Below, one piece after another: positions 53,958-61,273 of a stretch of 64,000 nucleotides of DNA; the first letter of the stretch is position 1, and the number at the start of each line of letters is the position of its first letter. The notes under the pieces were generated by a model. The model was not told the origin of the DNA, made no database searches, and saw only the letters and a list, made by a program, of their open reading frames with translations. The stretch covers positions 1,116,001 to 1,180,000 of the forward strand of contig NZ_CP069163.1 in NCBI RefSeq assembly GCF_018802765.1, read 5' to 3'. A program made the translations under genes and the position numbers. Source of the stretch: Paludibacterium sp. B53371. Lineage in GTDB: Bacteria; Pseudomonadota; Gammaproteobacteria; Burkholderiales; Chromobacteriaceae.

Positions 53958-54281
53958 TCATTCTCCTTTCGGTCGATGTGGGCAGCCTTGGCAAGCACGC
54001 CAATGGCTCAGCTTCATGGGGTGATGGGTGGGGGCCGGCGCAAGGGCCAGGCCATGGCACTCGGCCAGCGGCATGCTCTGCCCGATGTGCGGGCATTCGA
54101 CGACATCGAGCAGCGCCAGCACGGCTTTGGCGATACGGTCCGTCTTGCCAGGGTATTTGCCGGACAGGACCAGACTCACAGTGGTGGGGCTATAGCCCAG
54201 GGCGCTGGCCACGGCTCGCATGCTGGTGCGCTGGGCCTCGGCGCGTAGCAGTGCCATCCAGTGCGGCTCAGAGGTCGTCAT
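53958..54281 (-). CDS. helix-turn-helix DNA-binding protein
   Basis: 107 aa from ATG 54281 (GGAGG six bases upstream). MRAVASALGYSPTTVSLVLSGKY is a clear helix-turn-helix of LacI/XRE kind. The C-terminal part has Cys and His residues (CPHIGQ..., CQGCPH), a possible metal site. Early transcript, downstream of the winged-helix gene. Confidence 0.7.
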   Translation of the reverse strand: MTTSEPHWMALLRAEAQRTSMRAVASALGYSPTTVSLVLSGKYPGKTDRIAKAVLALLDVVECPHIGQSMPLAECHGLALAPAPTHHPMKLSHWRACQGCPHRPKGE

Positions 54282-54906
54282 GGTCGACCTCCTCCTGCCA
54301 GACCACCTTGCCCAGATTCGGGTCATAGATGGACTTGGTGCGCTGGACCATCGGCGGACGCGGGCCGGTATAGCGGCTGCGGTTGAAACGGTAGCGGCTC
54401 GGCACGCCTCCCGCTCCGCGGCCTTTGCCCTTGGCCACCACCGCTACATAGCCGGCATGCGCCAGGTGCTTAAGGTAGTCGCGCGCCGCAATGGGCGACA
54501 CCACGACTTCCGAGGTCGATGCCAGGCCGGCCAGCTCCTGATAGTTGAAGTCGCCGCCCAGGATGCGCATGGTGCGCCACATCTGCTCCTGGGCACGCCC
54601 CTGGATCACCGGCTGCCCATCCCGAGTCAGCCTCGGTGCCTCCAAGCCGTTATCCTTGAGCAGCCGGTATTGCTTCTCGTCGCAAATGTGCACGGTTTCG
54701 TTGCTCTGCTGGATGAATCCGCCACGCTCCAGCGACTGCAGGTAGGAGCGAGTGGTCGTCATGTCGACGTCGGTGTCGTAGGCAATGTCGCGCAAAGTGA
54801 AACCGTCGCGGTACGCGCGGATAACCTCCCACAGACGCTGGCGTTTGCTCTTGCCTCCGAGCATTTCCAAATCGGCCGGTTGCCGGATTTTGTTGGTGGC
54901 CGCCAT
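54268..54906 (-). CDS. winged-helix early protein
   Basis: 212 aa from ATG 54906, overlapping the B stop as ATGA. Two winged-helix-like parts: FTLRDIAYDTDVDMTTTRSYLQSLERGGFI (in parts) and ELAGLASTSEVVVSPIAARDYLKHLAHAGYV. The C-terminus is basic and acidic in turn. Found after B in several Mu-like phages. May be a replication or expression regulator. Confidence 0.7.
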   Translation of the reverse strand: MAATNKIRQPADLEMLGGKSKRQRLWEVIRAYRDGFTLRDIAYDTDVDMTTTRSYLQSLERGGFIQQSNETVHICDEKQYRLLKDNGLEAPRLTRDGQPVIQGRAQEQMWRTMRILGGDFNYQELAGLASTSEVVVSPIAARDYLKHLAHAGYVAVVAKGKGRGAGGVPSRYRFNRSRYTGPRPPMVQRTKSIYDPNLGKVVWQEEVDHDDL

Positions 54907-55649
54907 CAGAAGGCCCCCCGACGCTTCGGCGCTTCGCCGGTATACAGGTCGCGCTCGCCCCACTTGTCCAGGCTCATCTCCGACTCGGCCAGCATCATGG
55001 CTTCCTCGTGGATGCGGGTCAGGTTGACGCAGACCCGGCGCACCGAGCCGTGCGCCACCTCGACCACGTGTGCCAAGAGATCCTCGGCAATCACCACATC
55101 CGGGCAGTAGATCGGGGCCAGCTTGCGAGCGTCTTCCAGGCTGACCGGCATAGCGGGAATCCAGGCCATTACCCGGCTATGGAAACGCTCCCAGCGTTTG
55201 AGCTTCTGCGGGATGGTTTCCTCGCCCACCAACAACAGCGTGCCTTGGCTGCCCTCGTAGATGTCGCGCACTAGTTCGATCAGCCCGTCGGTGCGCAGGC
55301 AGAAGTCGAATTCATCGATAATCAGCGGGCGACGGCTGGCGGCGATTTGCTCGCACACCTGATCCAGCAGGTTGGGAATCGTGCCGGCCGGCTTGATGCC
55401 CATCTCGAACAGGATCTTTTCCAGTAGCGCCTTGCGGTTCCAGGCGCTACGCATCTGCACGTAGTAGCCTCGGGTATGATTGGCCAGTGCGCTGCAGGCG
55501 ATGGTCTTGCCACGCCCAGCCTCGCCATACATCACGCCGATACCGGGCAAGCCTTCGACGCGGGACAACAGTTTCTCGGCGGCGACGGCGACCAGATCGA
55601 GATTGGCGATGTTGGCTACGCGATTGACCATTGGTTGAGGTTGCGTCAT
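54906..55649 (-). CDS. transposition target/ATPase protein B
   Basis: 247 aa from ATG 55649 (AAAGGAA upstream). AAA+ ATPase that binds target DNA, activates transposase A and gives target immunity. Walker A GEAGRGKT is near residue 44 and Walker B RRPLIIDEFDF near 110. It lies directly downstream of A in the standard order. Confidence 0.93.
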   Translation of the reverse strand: MTQPQPMVNRVANIANLDLVAVAAEKLLSRVEGLPGIGVMYGEAGRGKTIACSALANHTRGYYVQMRSAWNRKALLEKILFEMGIKPAGTIPNLLDQVCEQIAASRRPLIIDEFDFCLRTDGLIELVRDIYEGSQGTLLLVGEETIPQKLKRWERFHSRVMAWIPAMPVSLEDARKLAPIYCPDVVIAEDLLAHVVEVAHGSVRRVCVNLTRIHEEAMMLAESEMSLDKWGERDLYTGEAPKRRGAF

Positions 55650-55702
55650 GATCGAATTTCCTTTGGTAAGTTGATCAGTGCCGTTGCAGCGGCAGTGGGT
55701 CG

Positions 55703-57841
55703 TTAAGCGCTCTTGCGCTGATAAGTTCGGAACTCGGCGGTCGCCTGATAGGTGTGCCGCCATTTCCTTGCCTTCTCGCTATCGATTTCCTCCTCGTTCA
55801 TGCCATTCAGGCGCTGCCACTCGTGCCAGCGTGCCTCCGGGCTGGCCGGTACCGACCAAGCCGGCAGATCGGATACCGGTTCCGGCAACGGTTCCGGGGT
55901 GTTCAGCTCTTGCGGGGCCAACTCGATCTCCACGGTGTCCAATGCGCGGGCGCGGGCGGCCAACTGCTCGCGGTTGATGGTCATGAAGCCGGGGATGGTG
56001 ACGGTGTCGATGTGTTCGAGCACCGGGGTGCCATGCAACTCTTCGCGCACCTCGACCAGCTTCGCCGTCAGACGTTTTTCTCGGCCGGCGGCGCGCTTTT
56101 CGCGGGCGCGGTCGATAACCGACTTCGGCATGTAGTCGCGCTTATTGGCATCCAGCTCAGCGGTACAAAGGAAGCGCCCCTCGTCGTCGTAAACCCACAC
56201 GTTGTGGGGATCGTGGATGTCGTAGCCGACGCGCAGCTGTTCGCCGTGGAACTCCTCCAGGGCGCGCGCAAAGTAGCGGTTGCCGAACACCTCCAGTTCG
56301 CAGCGGCGCACGGTGCGCAGCACTTGCGGGCGGAACAGTGGCCGCGCTTCATCGTCGGTGACGCGATGCGCTTCGAAGCCCTGAGCGACATGCAGCGCCC
56401 ACTTCTCGTTCGGGGTCATGTGGCGACGGCGGCCGGTGGCCGGGTCGGTGATCTTCGGCAGGCTGCGGTGCGGCCGGTCGTTGTACTCGGCCACCTTTTC
56501 CTCGCAGAACGCCACAAAGCGGGTCCATGCCATCAGCGGCATAGCCGTTGCCTCGCCGGGCTTGACTGAATGGGCGATAGCCTTGCGTGACAGCTTGAAG
56601 ATCGACAGCTTGGCTTCGCGGTCCATGTCGTGACCGATGTAGCCAGGCAGGCTCTTTGCTGCGTTGATCCAGATGATCTGGTGCAAGCGCTCGATCACGC
56701 CGCGCGCCTGGGAGTTGTACGGCAGGCTGTTGATCATCTCGATGCCAAGGCGAGCCATAAAGCCGGTAGCCACGTCCAGCATCATCTCGTTCTTGTAACC
56801 TGAGCCGTTGTCGACGTAGAACACGGCCGGAATGCCATGCTTGAGGCAGGCGTCACGCAACGCGTCGAGGACGGCCAGGGCCGACTCCGCCAGACCGATA
56901 GACCAGCCAACCGCCCGCCGGGTGGCGATGTCGACCACGGTGGTGATTTCCGGCCGGAACGGGCGGCCATGCAGCGGGTGCTGTACTTCGGCGTCGAAGG
57001 TGTGGCCGTCTGCGCTGTAGATATCGCCCGGCAGCAGGTTCTCAAACCCGCGCCGTATGAACGGCTTGAGGGTTTTCAGCTCACGCTCACCCAGCCGTCC
57101 GATCTCGCGGCTGACGTTGCCGACCTTCTGCAGGAAGCGGCGCACTTGCCACACGCTCGGCACCTTGGCGAGCGGCTTCTCGGCTCCCCATGCTTTGAGG
57201 AATTCGCGGTATGCATGCTCGACGGTCGGTTTTTCCGGGCGCTGGTAGTAGGCCAGGAAGGCCGGTGCCCACTCTGGCACGGTCATGTCACGTTCGCGCT
57301 TCTTTGGCGCGAGCATGCCGGCGCGCTCGTACTCGACAAACCGCAGCAGGCTACGCACGCTCGGCAGCCCATCCAGGCTGGTCCGACCACGGTTGTCCCG
57401 CGCCATCTTGAGCATGCCGACAACTTGTTCGTTTGCCGCGCCCACACGTGCCATGTCGAGCAACACAGTAGCCGCTTTCTTCATGGGATAACCGGACCGC
57501 TGCATCAGCAGTTCCAGCGCCTGCAGCACGCCTTTACGGGCATCAGCCTTGAGTGCTTGGCCTTCGGTTTCAATCAGGGATAGTTGCGCCTCTCGACGCA
57601 ACGGCAATATCGGCGCGGTAACAGTGGTCGCTACTTGTTCCGCTGCTTTGGCCTTAATGGCGGCGATGACATTTGCAGGGGGGGTATATTCACGCCGCAC
57701 GCCACCTCTGCCGGGCACCTCTACGTAAGGCCATCCCTCGCGATCAGCGCGGGCGATCAGCTTGCCCTTAGATGTCGGCAGGACTGGCAACTTCATTGCA
57801 GCCAGCTCCGCCGCGCCATAATGTGACTTGATTGCGCTCAT
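55703..57841 (-). CDS. Mu-type DDE transposase A
   Basis: 712 aa. Cuts both phage ends and joins them to target DNA. The N-terminal MuI domain binds the internal enhancer (KLPVLPTSKGKLIARADREGW). The end-binding domains occupy about 80-250. The catalytic core carries D278 (SADGH), D344 (VDNGSG) and E384 (GVIERLH), and a C-terminal part interacts with B. Starts as ATGA overlap with the upstream gene. All catalytic residues are intact, so the prophage may be mobile. Confidence 0.96.
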   Translation of the reverse strand: MSAIKSHYGAAELAAMKLPVLPTSKGKLIARADREGWPYVEVPGRGGVRREYTPPANVIAAIKAKAAEQVATTVTAPILPLRREAQLSLIETEGQALKADARKGVLQALELLMQRSGYPMKKAATVLLDMARVGAANEQVVGMLKMARDNRGRTSLDGLPSVRSLLRFVEYERAGMLAPKKRERDMTVPEWAPAFLAYYQRPEKPTVEHAYREFLKAWGAEKPLAKVPSVWQVRRFLQKVGNVSREIGRLGERELKTLKPFIRRGFENLLPGDIYSADGHTFDAEVQHPLHGRPFRPEITTVVDIATRRAVGWSIGLAESALAVLDALRDACLKHGIPAVFYVDNGSGYKNEMMLDVATGFMARLGIEMINSLPYNSQARGVIERLHQIIWINAAKSLPGYIGHDMDREAKLSIFKLSRKAIAHSVKPGEATAMPLMAWTRFVAFCEEKVAEYNDRPHRSLPKITDPATGRRRHMTPNEKWALHVAQGFEAHRVTDDEARPLFRPQVLRTVRRCELEVFGNRYFARALEEFHGEQLRVGYDIHDPHNVWVYDDEGRFLCTAELDANKRDYMPKSVIDRAREKRAAGREKRLTAKLVEVREELHGTPVLEHIDTVTIPGFMTINREQLAARARALDTVEIELAPQELNTPEPLPEPVSDLPAWSVPASPEARWHEWQRLNGMNEEEIDSEKARKWRHTYQATAEFRTYQRKSA

Positions 57842-58320
57842 TGCTCAGCCTCGCCAAACAAGGCCAGTTCCGGTTGCGCCGCCTTCATCACGTTTTGGCG
57901 GTGATAGGCGAACTCGGTCAAAGTGCGCGTCAAACAAGAAAGTGTTTCTTCTACTCCTTGGCCGTTCTGGTAAAACTGAGATAGCAACGCCAAAGCTGAG
58001 GCAGCGTTGACTTGAACCTCCGAGAGCGCAGCAACGCCTGCGCGTTTGCCACTCGGGATTTCAACGACCACTCGGTCGCCATGCGCCAAGCATAGGTACT
58101 CGCTCACAAACGCAATGCCACAAAAAGTTTCAAACTGGCGGAGCCGATTCAACGGCATCGAGGTATCTGCCAACCAGCGATACAGGGTCTTTAGCTCCAC
58201 CCCCATCAGATCGGCCAGAACCTTAATTGGACGGCGATGTTCGCCTGCGTACTCCACGCACAGTTCGAATGCCTCGCTGAGGCTAGCTGGTCGAACTGAT
58301 TTCCATTTTCTGTTTCTCAT
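57838..58320 (-). CDS. early regulatory HTH protein upstream of transposase
   Basis: 160 aa from ATG 58320, with GGAGCGAG at good spacing. Contains AFELCVEYAGEHRRPIKVLADLMGVELKTLYRWLADTSMPL (in parts), a CII/Cox-like helix-turn-helix, and a helical C-terminus. Position between ner and A is typical of B3/BcepMu-like phages. Its role (early regulator) is inferred. Confidence 0.7.
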   Translation of the reverse strand: MRNRKWKSVRPASLSEAFELCVEYAGEHRRPIKVLADLMGVELKTLYRWLADTSMPLNRLRQFETFCGIAFVSEYLCLAHGDRVVVEIPSGKRAGVAALSEVQVNAASALALLSQFYQNGQGVEETLSCLTRTLTEFAYHRQNVMKAAQPELALFGEAEQ

Positions 58321-58386
58321 GTCTCGCTCCATGCGTGCGCGAAACGCTTAGATAGCGTTTTTGGCTTAGCGGAATTACGATTCAGT

Positions 58387-58692
58387 TCATGCCGCAGCCG
58401 AAGAAAACTCGGCAGCTGAACGTGCATGAGCGAGAGGAGGCAGAACCGGTTTAAAATGGCGTTTGGCGTAGCGGCTCGGCCAGATGGTTTCGGGTGCTTC
58501 GCCGATGGCGGCGGCAATGATTCGCTCCGCTTTTGGCCATGGGCGATCTAGCCCGTTATTGAGTGCGCCGGGACTCAGCCCAACGCCTACGGACAGCTTT
58601 CGCAGCGACCAGCCCTTTTTATGCAGCGCTGCCACGATGTCCGCGCGATGCCAGTCGATGGCGTCTTTTTTTGCGGCGGGTTGTGTGTTCAT
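58387..58692 (-). CDS. ner: Ner-like negative regulator of early transcription
   Basis: 101 aa from ATG 58692 (AAAGGA upstream). DWHRADIVAALHKKGWSLRKLS followed by VGLSPGALNNGLDRPWPKAE and IWPSRY is the Ner/Nlp family DNA-binding fold. In Mu, Ner represses the early promoter and c transcription during lytic growth. It diverges from repressor c across the operator region. Confidence 0.9.
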   Translation of the reverse strand: MNTQPAAKKDAIDWHRADIVAALHKKGWSLRKLSVGVGLSPGALNNGLDRPWPKAERIIAAAIGEAPETIWPSRYAKRHFKPVLPPLAHARSAAEFSSAAA

Positions 58693-58894
58693 TCCATAAT
58701 CCTTTGAGTTGATTAGGCATGCACACATTAAGCGTTCCAAAGTGTTCCGTCAAGAGTGTTCCCAATGGAACGCTTTACTATGGGGCGCACGGAAGCATAT
58801 TGCCTACATAAGCAAATGATTTTTATTGATAAAAATAAAAACCCCTGGCGCTAGATAACCGTTCCCAAAAGGGAACACTTTTTGAGGAATAAGT
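58693..58894. promoter_or_regulatory. early operator/promoter region with GTTCC repeats
   Basis: The 202-bp gap between ner and c carries GTTCC at 58734, 58744 and 58758, GGAAC at 58767, and the palindrome GTTCCC-AAAA-GGGAAC at 58861-58876. AGCGTTCCA (58731-58739) and TGGAACGCT (58766-58774) form a larger inverted repeat. An AT-rich patch at 58811-58850 could bind IHF. It probably contains the divergent early and repressor promoters and the repressor operators. Confidence 0.75.
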
Positions 58895-59335
58895 GTGCCA
58901 CCCCAAAAACTCTTGTCAGCAGCAGAAATTGCCGCGCTGAAGCTTCCCGGACTGCCATCAAGCAAAGGGAAGGTCATCGAGCGAGCGGCTAGCGAGGGCT
59001 GGTATTTTGAGGAGCGTAAAGGAATCGGTGGGACGCGCCGTGTCTATGCCGTACCCGAGCGCTATCTACCGGTGCAGGAGTCCTGCAACGACCAGGCGGA
59101 TCATTTGCAGCAGGCGATAGCATCTATTTCCCAAGCCAAACCCACGGGTCCGACCCAGATCGACCTCGAAACTTTACGCATGGTAGAAACGCTCCTGGAT
59201 CAAACCTTGCAAGCCAAAGGGTTGAGCCTCAAACCGGAGAAGAGAGGTGCTGTGGTGGCATTTCTTTATGACTACGCGGTACGTGGTGGAGGCAAAGAAG
59301 GCATCGAGATGGCCGTCGCCGCCCTCGTTGCTTAA
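58895..59335 (+). CDS. Mu-like repressor c
   Basis: 146 aa from GTG 58895 (GAGGA upstream). Keeps the prophage silent. Its N-terminal domain (AAEIAALKLPGLPSSKGKVIERAASEGW, in parts) closely matches the N-terminus of transposase A (AAELAAMKLPVLPTSKGK), the known shared DNA-binding domain of Mu c and A that recognises the operator/enhancer. The C-terminal half is helical and likely holds oligomerisation and degradation signals. Confidence 0.9.
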   Translation: MPPQKLLSAAEIAALKLPGLPSSKGKVIERAASEGWYFEERKGIGGTRRVYAVPERYLPVQESCNDQADHLQQAIASISQAKPTGPTQIDLETLRMVETLLDQTLQAKGLSLKPEKRGAVVAFLYDYAVRGGGKEGIEMAVAALVA

Positions 59336-59390
59336 TTGGATATATCTACGCGTTACGTTATGATAATCGCTTTGACAGTGGCATCAAGGC

Positions 59391-59723
59391 ATGTCGGAGC
59401 GGGAAGAGGCTCTTGAGGCCGTAAGAGCCTTGCTTCTGGATGCTCTGGTTGAACGACCGAATACGTCCTGCTTCTACTTACGACCTCAAGCCACATTCAG
59501 AACCAGAGACGCAGCAAACGACGCCTGCTTTTGTCGTACAGCCCTCCGAAACGTGTTAACAAGCATTCGCTACAGTGCCAAAAACCGTGCAAGAATCGTC
59601 AACCTCCTGCCATTTCTAATCGCTTTTGTGCACTACTTCCTTGACGATCAAAATCAGCTCATAGCCGCGTGGCTGTTAGCTCTCTGGCCGATTCTCACCA
59701 CGAAACACCCGGTGTCAAACTAA
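59391..59723 (+). CDS. 110-aa reading frame between c and the phage left end
   Basis: ATG at 59391. Reads EREEALEAVRALLLDALVERPN, a Cys-rich middle and FLIAFVHYFLDDQNQLIAAWLLALW. Its end lies 13 bp from the phage terminus, so it spans the transposase binding sites. Mu has no gene here. It may be a lysogenic gene or a chance frame. Not recognised. Confidence 0.4.
   Translation: MSEREEALEAVRALLLDALVERPNTSCFYLRPQATFRTRDAANDACFCRTALRNVLTSIRYSAKNRARIVNLLPFLIAFVHYFLDDQNQLIAAWLLALWPILTTKHPVSN
59574..59719. promoter_or_regulatory. transposase binding sites L1 and L2 at the phage left end
   Basis: Read inward from the left end (minus strand), TTTGACACC (59719-59711) starts 17 bp from the terminus and TTTGGCACT (59582-59574) lies about 137 bp further in. 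The wider L1-L2 gap matches Mu, where L1 and L2 are about 100 bp apart. Confidence 0.65.
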
Positions 59724-59736
59724 CCACTCCCCCACA

Positions 59737-59741
59737 GCCGG
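59737..59741. repeat. 5-bp target-site duplication GCCGG, right copy
   Basis: GCCGG follows the phage end CCCACA and matches the copy at 21436-21440. Confidence 0.92.
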
Positions 59742-60013
59742 TTGTCCGTCTCAAGCACGCGATTCGCCATTTCGACCAGATGCCCGATCTCCGGCGTTGA
59801 GTCATGCGTCGTCATGGGACCCTGCAATACCTGCCGATCCTCGAATGGCACGCCAGCCAAGCGCTGCCGGAAGGTATGTTTCAAGTCGTGCACCCGAATC
59901 TCAGCAAAGCCAGGGTTCGCCTTTCTGCCTGTTTCCTCTCCGTACCGCTTGGCCGTCCCTTGGTTGGCTTGGTGCGCCGGCTTGTTGGTTGTCAGGCCTG
60001 TCCCTACTGTCAT
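59737..60013 (-). pseudogene. C-terminal fragment of a degraded tyrosine integrase, split by the prophage
   Basis: Minus-strand frame contains RVHDLKHTFRQRLAGVPFEDR, the box II region of phage tyrosine recombinases. The box with GHKS is missing, and the usual TTHYSAPEI reads TTHDSTPEI so the catalytic Tyr is Asp. No N-terminal catalytic domain is present. The frame continues across the prophage at 21440-21395. It is the relic of an older element integrated at tRNA-Pro. Confidence 0.8.
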
Positions 60014-60070
60014 GGCGATAAATATTCAATATGCTAATATCTTATTCGGTGCATATGACAATGTCCGAAT

Positions 60071-60727
60071 ATGACTTCCCTGCTGATTCTCGACTGCGAT
60101 GGTGTGCTGGTAGATAGCGAGCGCATTACTCATCAAGTGTTTGCCGACATGCTGAATGAGCTGGGGCTGGCGGTGACGCTGGAGTACCTGCTGGAACATT
60201 TCATCGGCTTGTCGATGCCTCAGTGTCTGGCCAGGGTCGCGGAGATGCTGGGGCATCCGCCGCCGCCGGATTTTGTTGAGCATTATCGTCTGCGCAGCCA
60301 GTTGGCCTTGCAGGCCGGGGTCCGCCCGGTTGAGGGGGTAGTCGAGGCGCTGGATCAGATCGAGGTGACGCAGTGCGTTGCTTCGAACGGCTCCTATGGC
60401 CGGATGCGAACCACGCTTGGGCTGGCCGGCTTGCTGTTGCGGTTTGAGCGCAGCCTGTTCAGTGGCTGTGACATCGCGCAGCCCAAGCCCGCCCCCGATC
60501 TCTATCTTCAGGTTGCGCGCCAGTTTGGCGTGGCACCGCAGGATTGTATCGTTGTCGAAGGGACGCCGAGCGGTGTGATGGCGGGACAGGCGGCCGGCAT
60601 GACCGTGCTGGGCTATGCGGGGTTGATCCCGGCACACCGCCTGCAGGCTGCCGGAGCGCACCAGGTCCTGCATCACATGCAGGCATTGCCATCACTGGTG
60701 GCGGCACTCAAGGCTCAGGCAGCCTGA
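60071..60727 (+). CDS. HAD-superfamily phosphatase (YieH/beta-PGM-like)
   Basis: 218 aa. Asp-nucleophile motif DCDGVLVDSE near residue 9, motif II CVASNGSYGRM near 100, the Lys-bearing PKPAPDLYLQVARQFG near 140 and motif IV VVEGTPSGVMAG near 160. These HAD enzymes remove phosphate from sugar phosphates or similar metabolites; the substrate is unknown. Confidence 0.9.
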   Translation: MTSLLILDCDGVLVDSERITHQVFADMLNELGLAVTLEYLLEHFIGLSMPQCLARVAEMLGHPPPPDFVEHYRLRSQLALQAGVRPVEGVVEALDQIEVTQCVASNGSYGRMRTTLGLAGLLLRFERSLFSGCDIAQPKPAPDLYLQVARQFGVAPQDCIVVEGTPSGVMAGQAAGMTVLGYAGLIPAHRLQAAGAHQVLHHMQALPSLVAALKAQAA

Positions 60728-60963
60728 GCGGTATTGGCCTGCATGCAGCAGCGGCAGCGGCCGAAAATGCTCTGACCCTGTTCAATGCGTCGCCAGGTAT
60801 GGCGATGGTTCCTGATCGTGCGGGCGAGGGCGGCGCGGCGTTCGTTTTCCTGGCCGCGCGTCGGCACACAGTACTCAAAGTCGACACTGATGCCATGTGG
60901 ACAGCGCACGGTCACCCGCAACAGCTGGCGGGCATGACCCAGTGCAAGACGCTTTTGTTTCAT
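60715..60963 (-). CDS. small Cys- and Arg-rich protein
   Basis: 82 aa with GGAGAG eight bases before the ATG. MKQKRLALGHARQLLRVTVRC and a C-terminal GRCRCCMQANTA; two clusters of Cys suggest metal binding. Convergent with, and overlapping, the HAD gene by 13 bp. Not recognised. Confidence 0.45.
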   Translation of the reverse strand: MKQKRLALGHARQLLRVTVRCPHGISVDFEYCVPTRGQENERRAALARTIRNHRHTWRRIEQGQSIFGRCRCCMQANTAQAA

Positions 60964-61001
60964 CGATCCGACTCTCCGCCCATAAGCTCGATGGCCTGAT
61001 T

Positions 61002-61028
61002 ATCCCATGCGCGTAGGTCGCATGGGAT
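61002..61028. repeat. 10-bp inverted repeat upstream of the chemoreceptor gene
   Basis: ATCCCATGCG and CGCATGGGAT are perfect arms around 7 nt in the 310-bp gap between 60963 and the chemoreceptor start. No T-run, so more likely an operator or RNA structure. The rest of the gap is AT-rich from about 61080 and probably holds the chemoreceptor promoter; I see no gene in it. Confidence 0.5.
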
Positions 61029-61232
61029 GTCCCCCCTCTGATCCGGATCAAATCGGCACGCAATCTTCCGCCGATCTCTGCATTTGCCTCAAGGTTGATA
61101 ATGGTCAATATTAGTAATTGCTGCTGTTTGCAAGAGGCACTTGAAAAACAGCTGCTTAAAGACCTGTGATCCGTTTTTAATGCACTGGTCATTTTATGAA
61201 ATATAAGTGACAATCTCAGGCTAGATAAAAAT

Positions 61233-61254
61233 CCCCACAGACAAGACAGTGGGG
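61233..61254 (+). promoter_or_regulatory. hairpin overlapping a ribosome-site-like sequence before the chemoreceptor
   Basis: CCCCAC (61233-61238) can pair with GTGGGG (61249-61254), covering GGGGAG just ahead of the first ATG (61259). A second GGGAGAG precedes ATG 61274. The hairpin may limit use of the first start. Confidence 0.4.
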
Positions 61255-61273
61255 AGAGATGGGAGAGACTCGC

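Larger units (their letters stand above)
21441..59736 (-). mobile_element. complete Mu-like transposable prophage, 38,296 bp, reversed in the window
   Basis: Both ends read TGT-N14-TTTGRCACC inward and are flanked by GCCGG duplications. Gene order from right to left follows Mu: c, ner, A, B, early genes, gemA, mor, lysis, terminase, portal, F, G, protease/scaffold, capsid, sheath, tube, tape measure, N, P, gp45-48, tail fibre, com, dam. All core genes look intact, so it may be inducible. Length is close to Mu (about 37 kb). Cargo genes interrupt the plan at about 27.6, 39.9, 45.3 and 48-50.6 kb. Confidence 0.97.
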
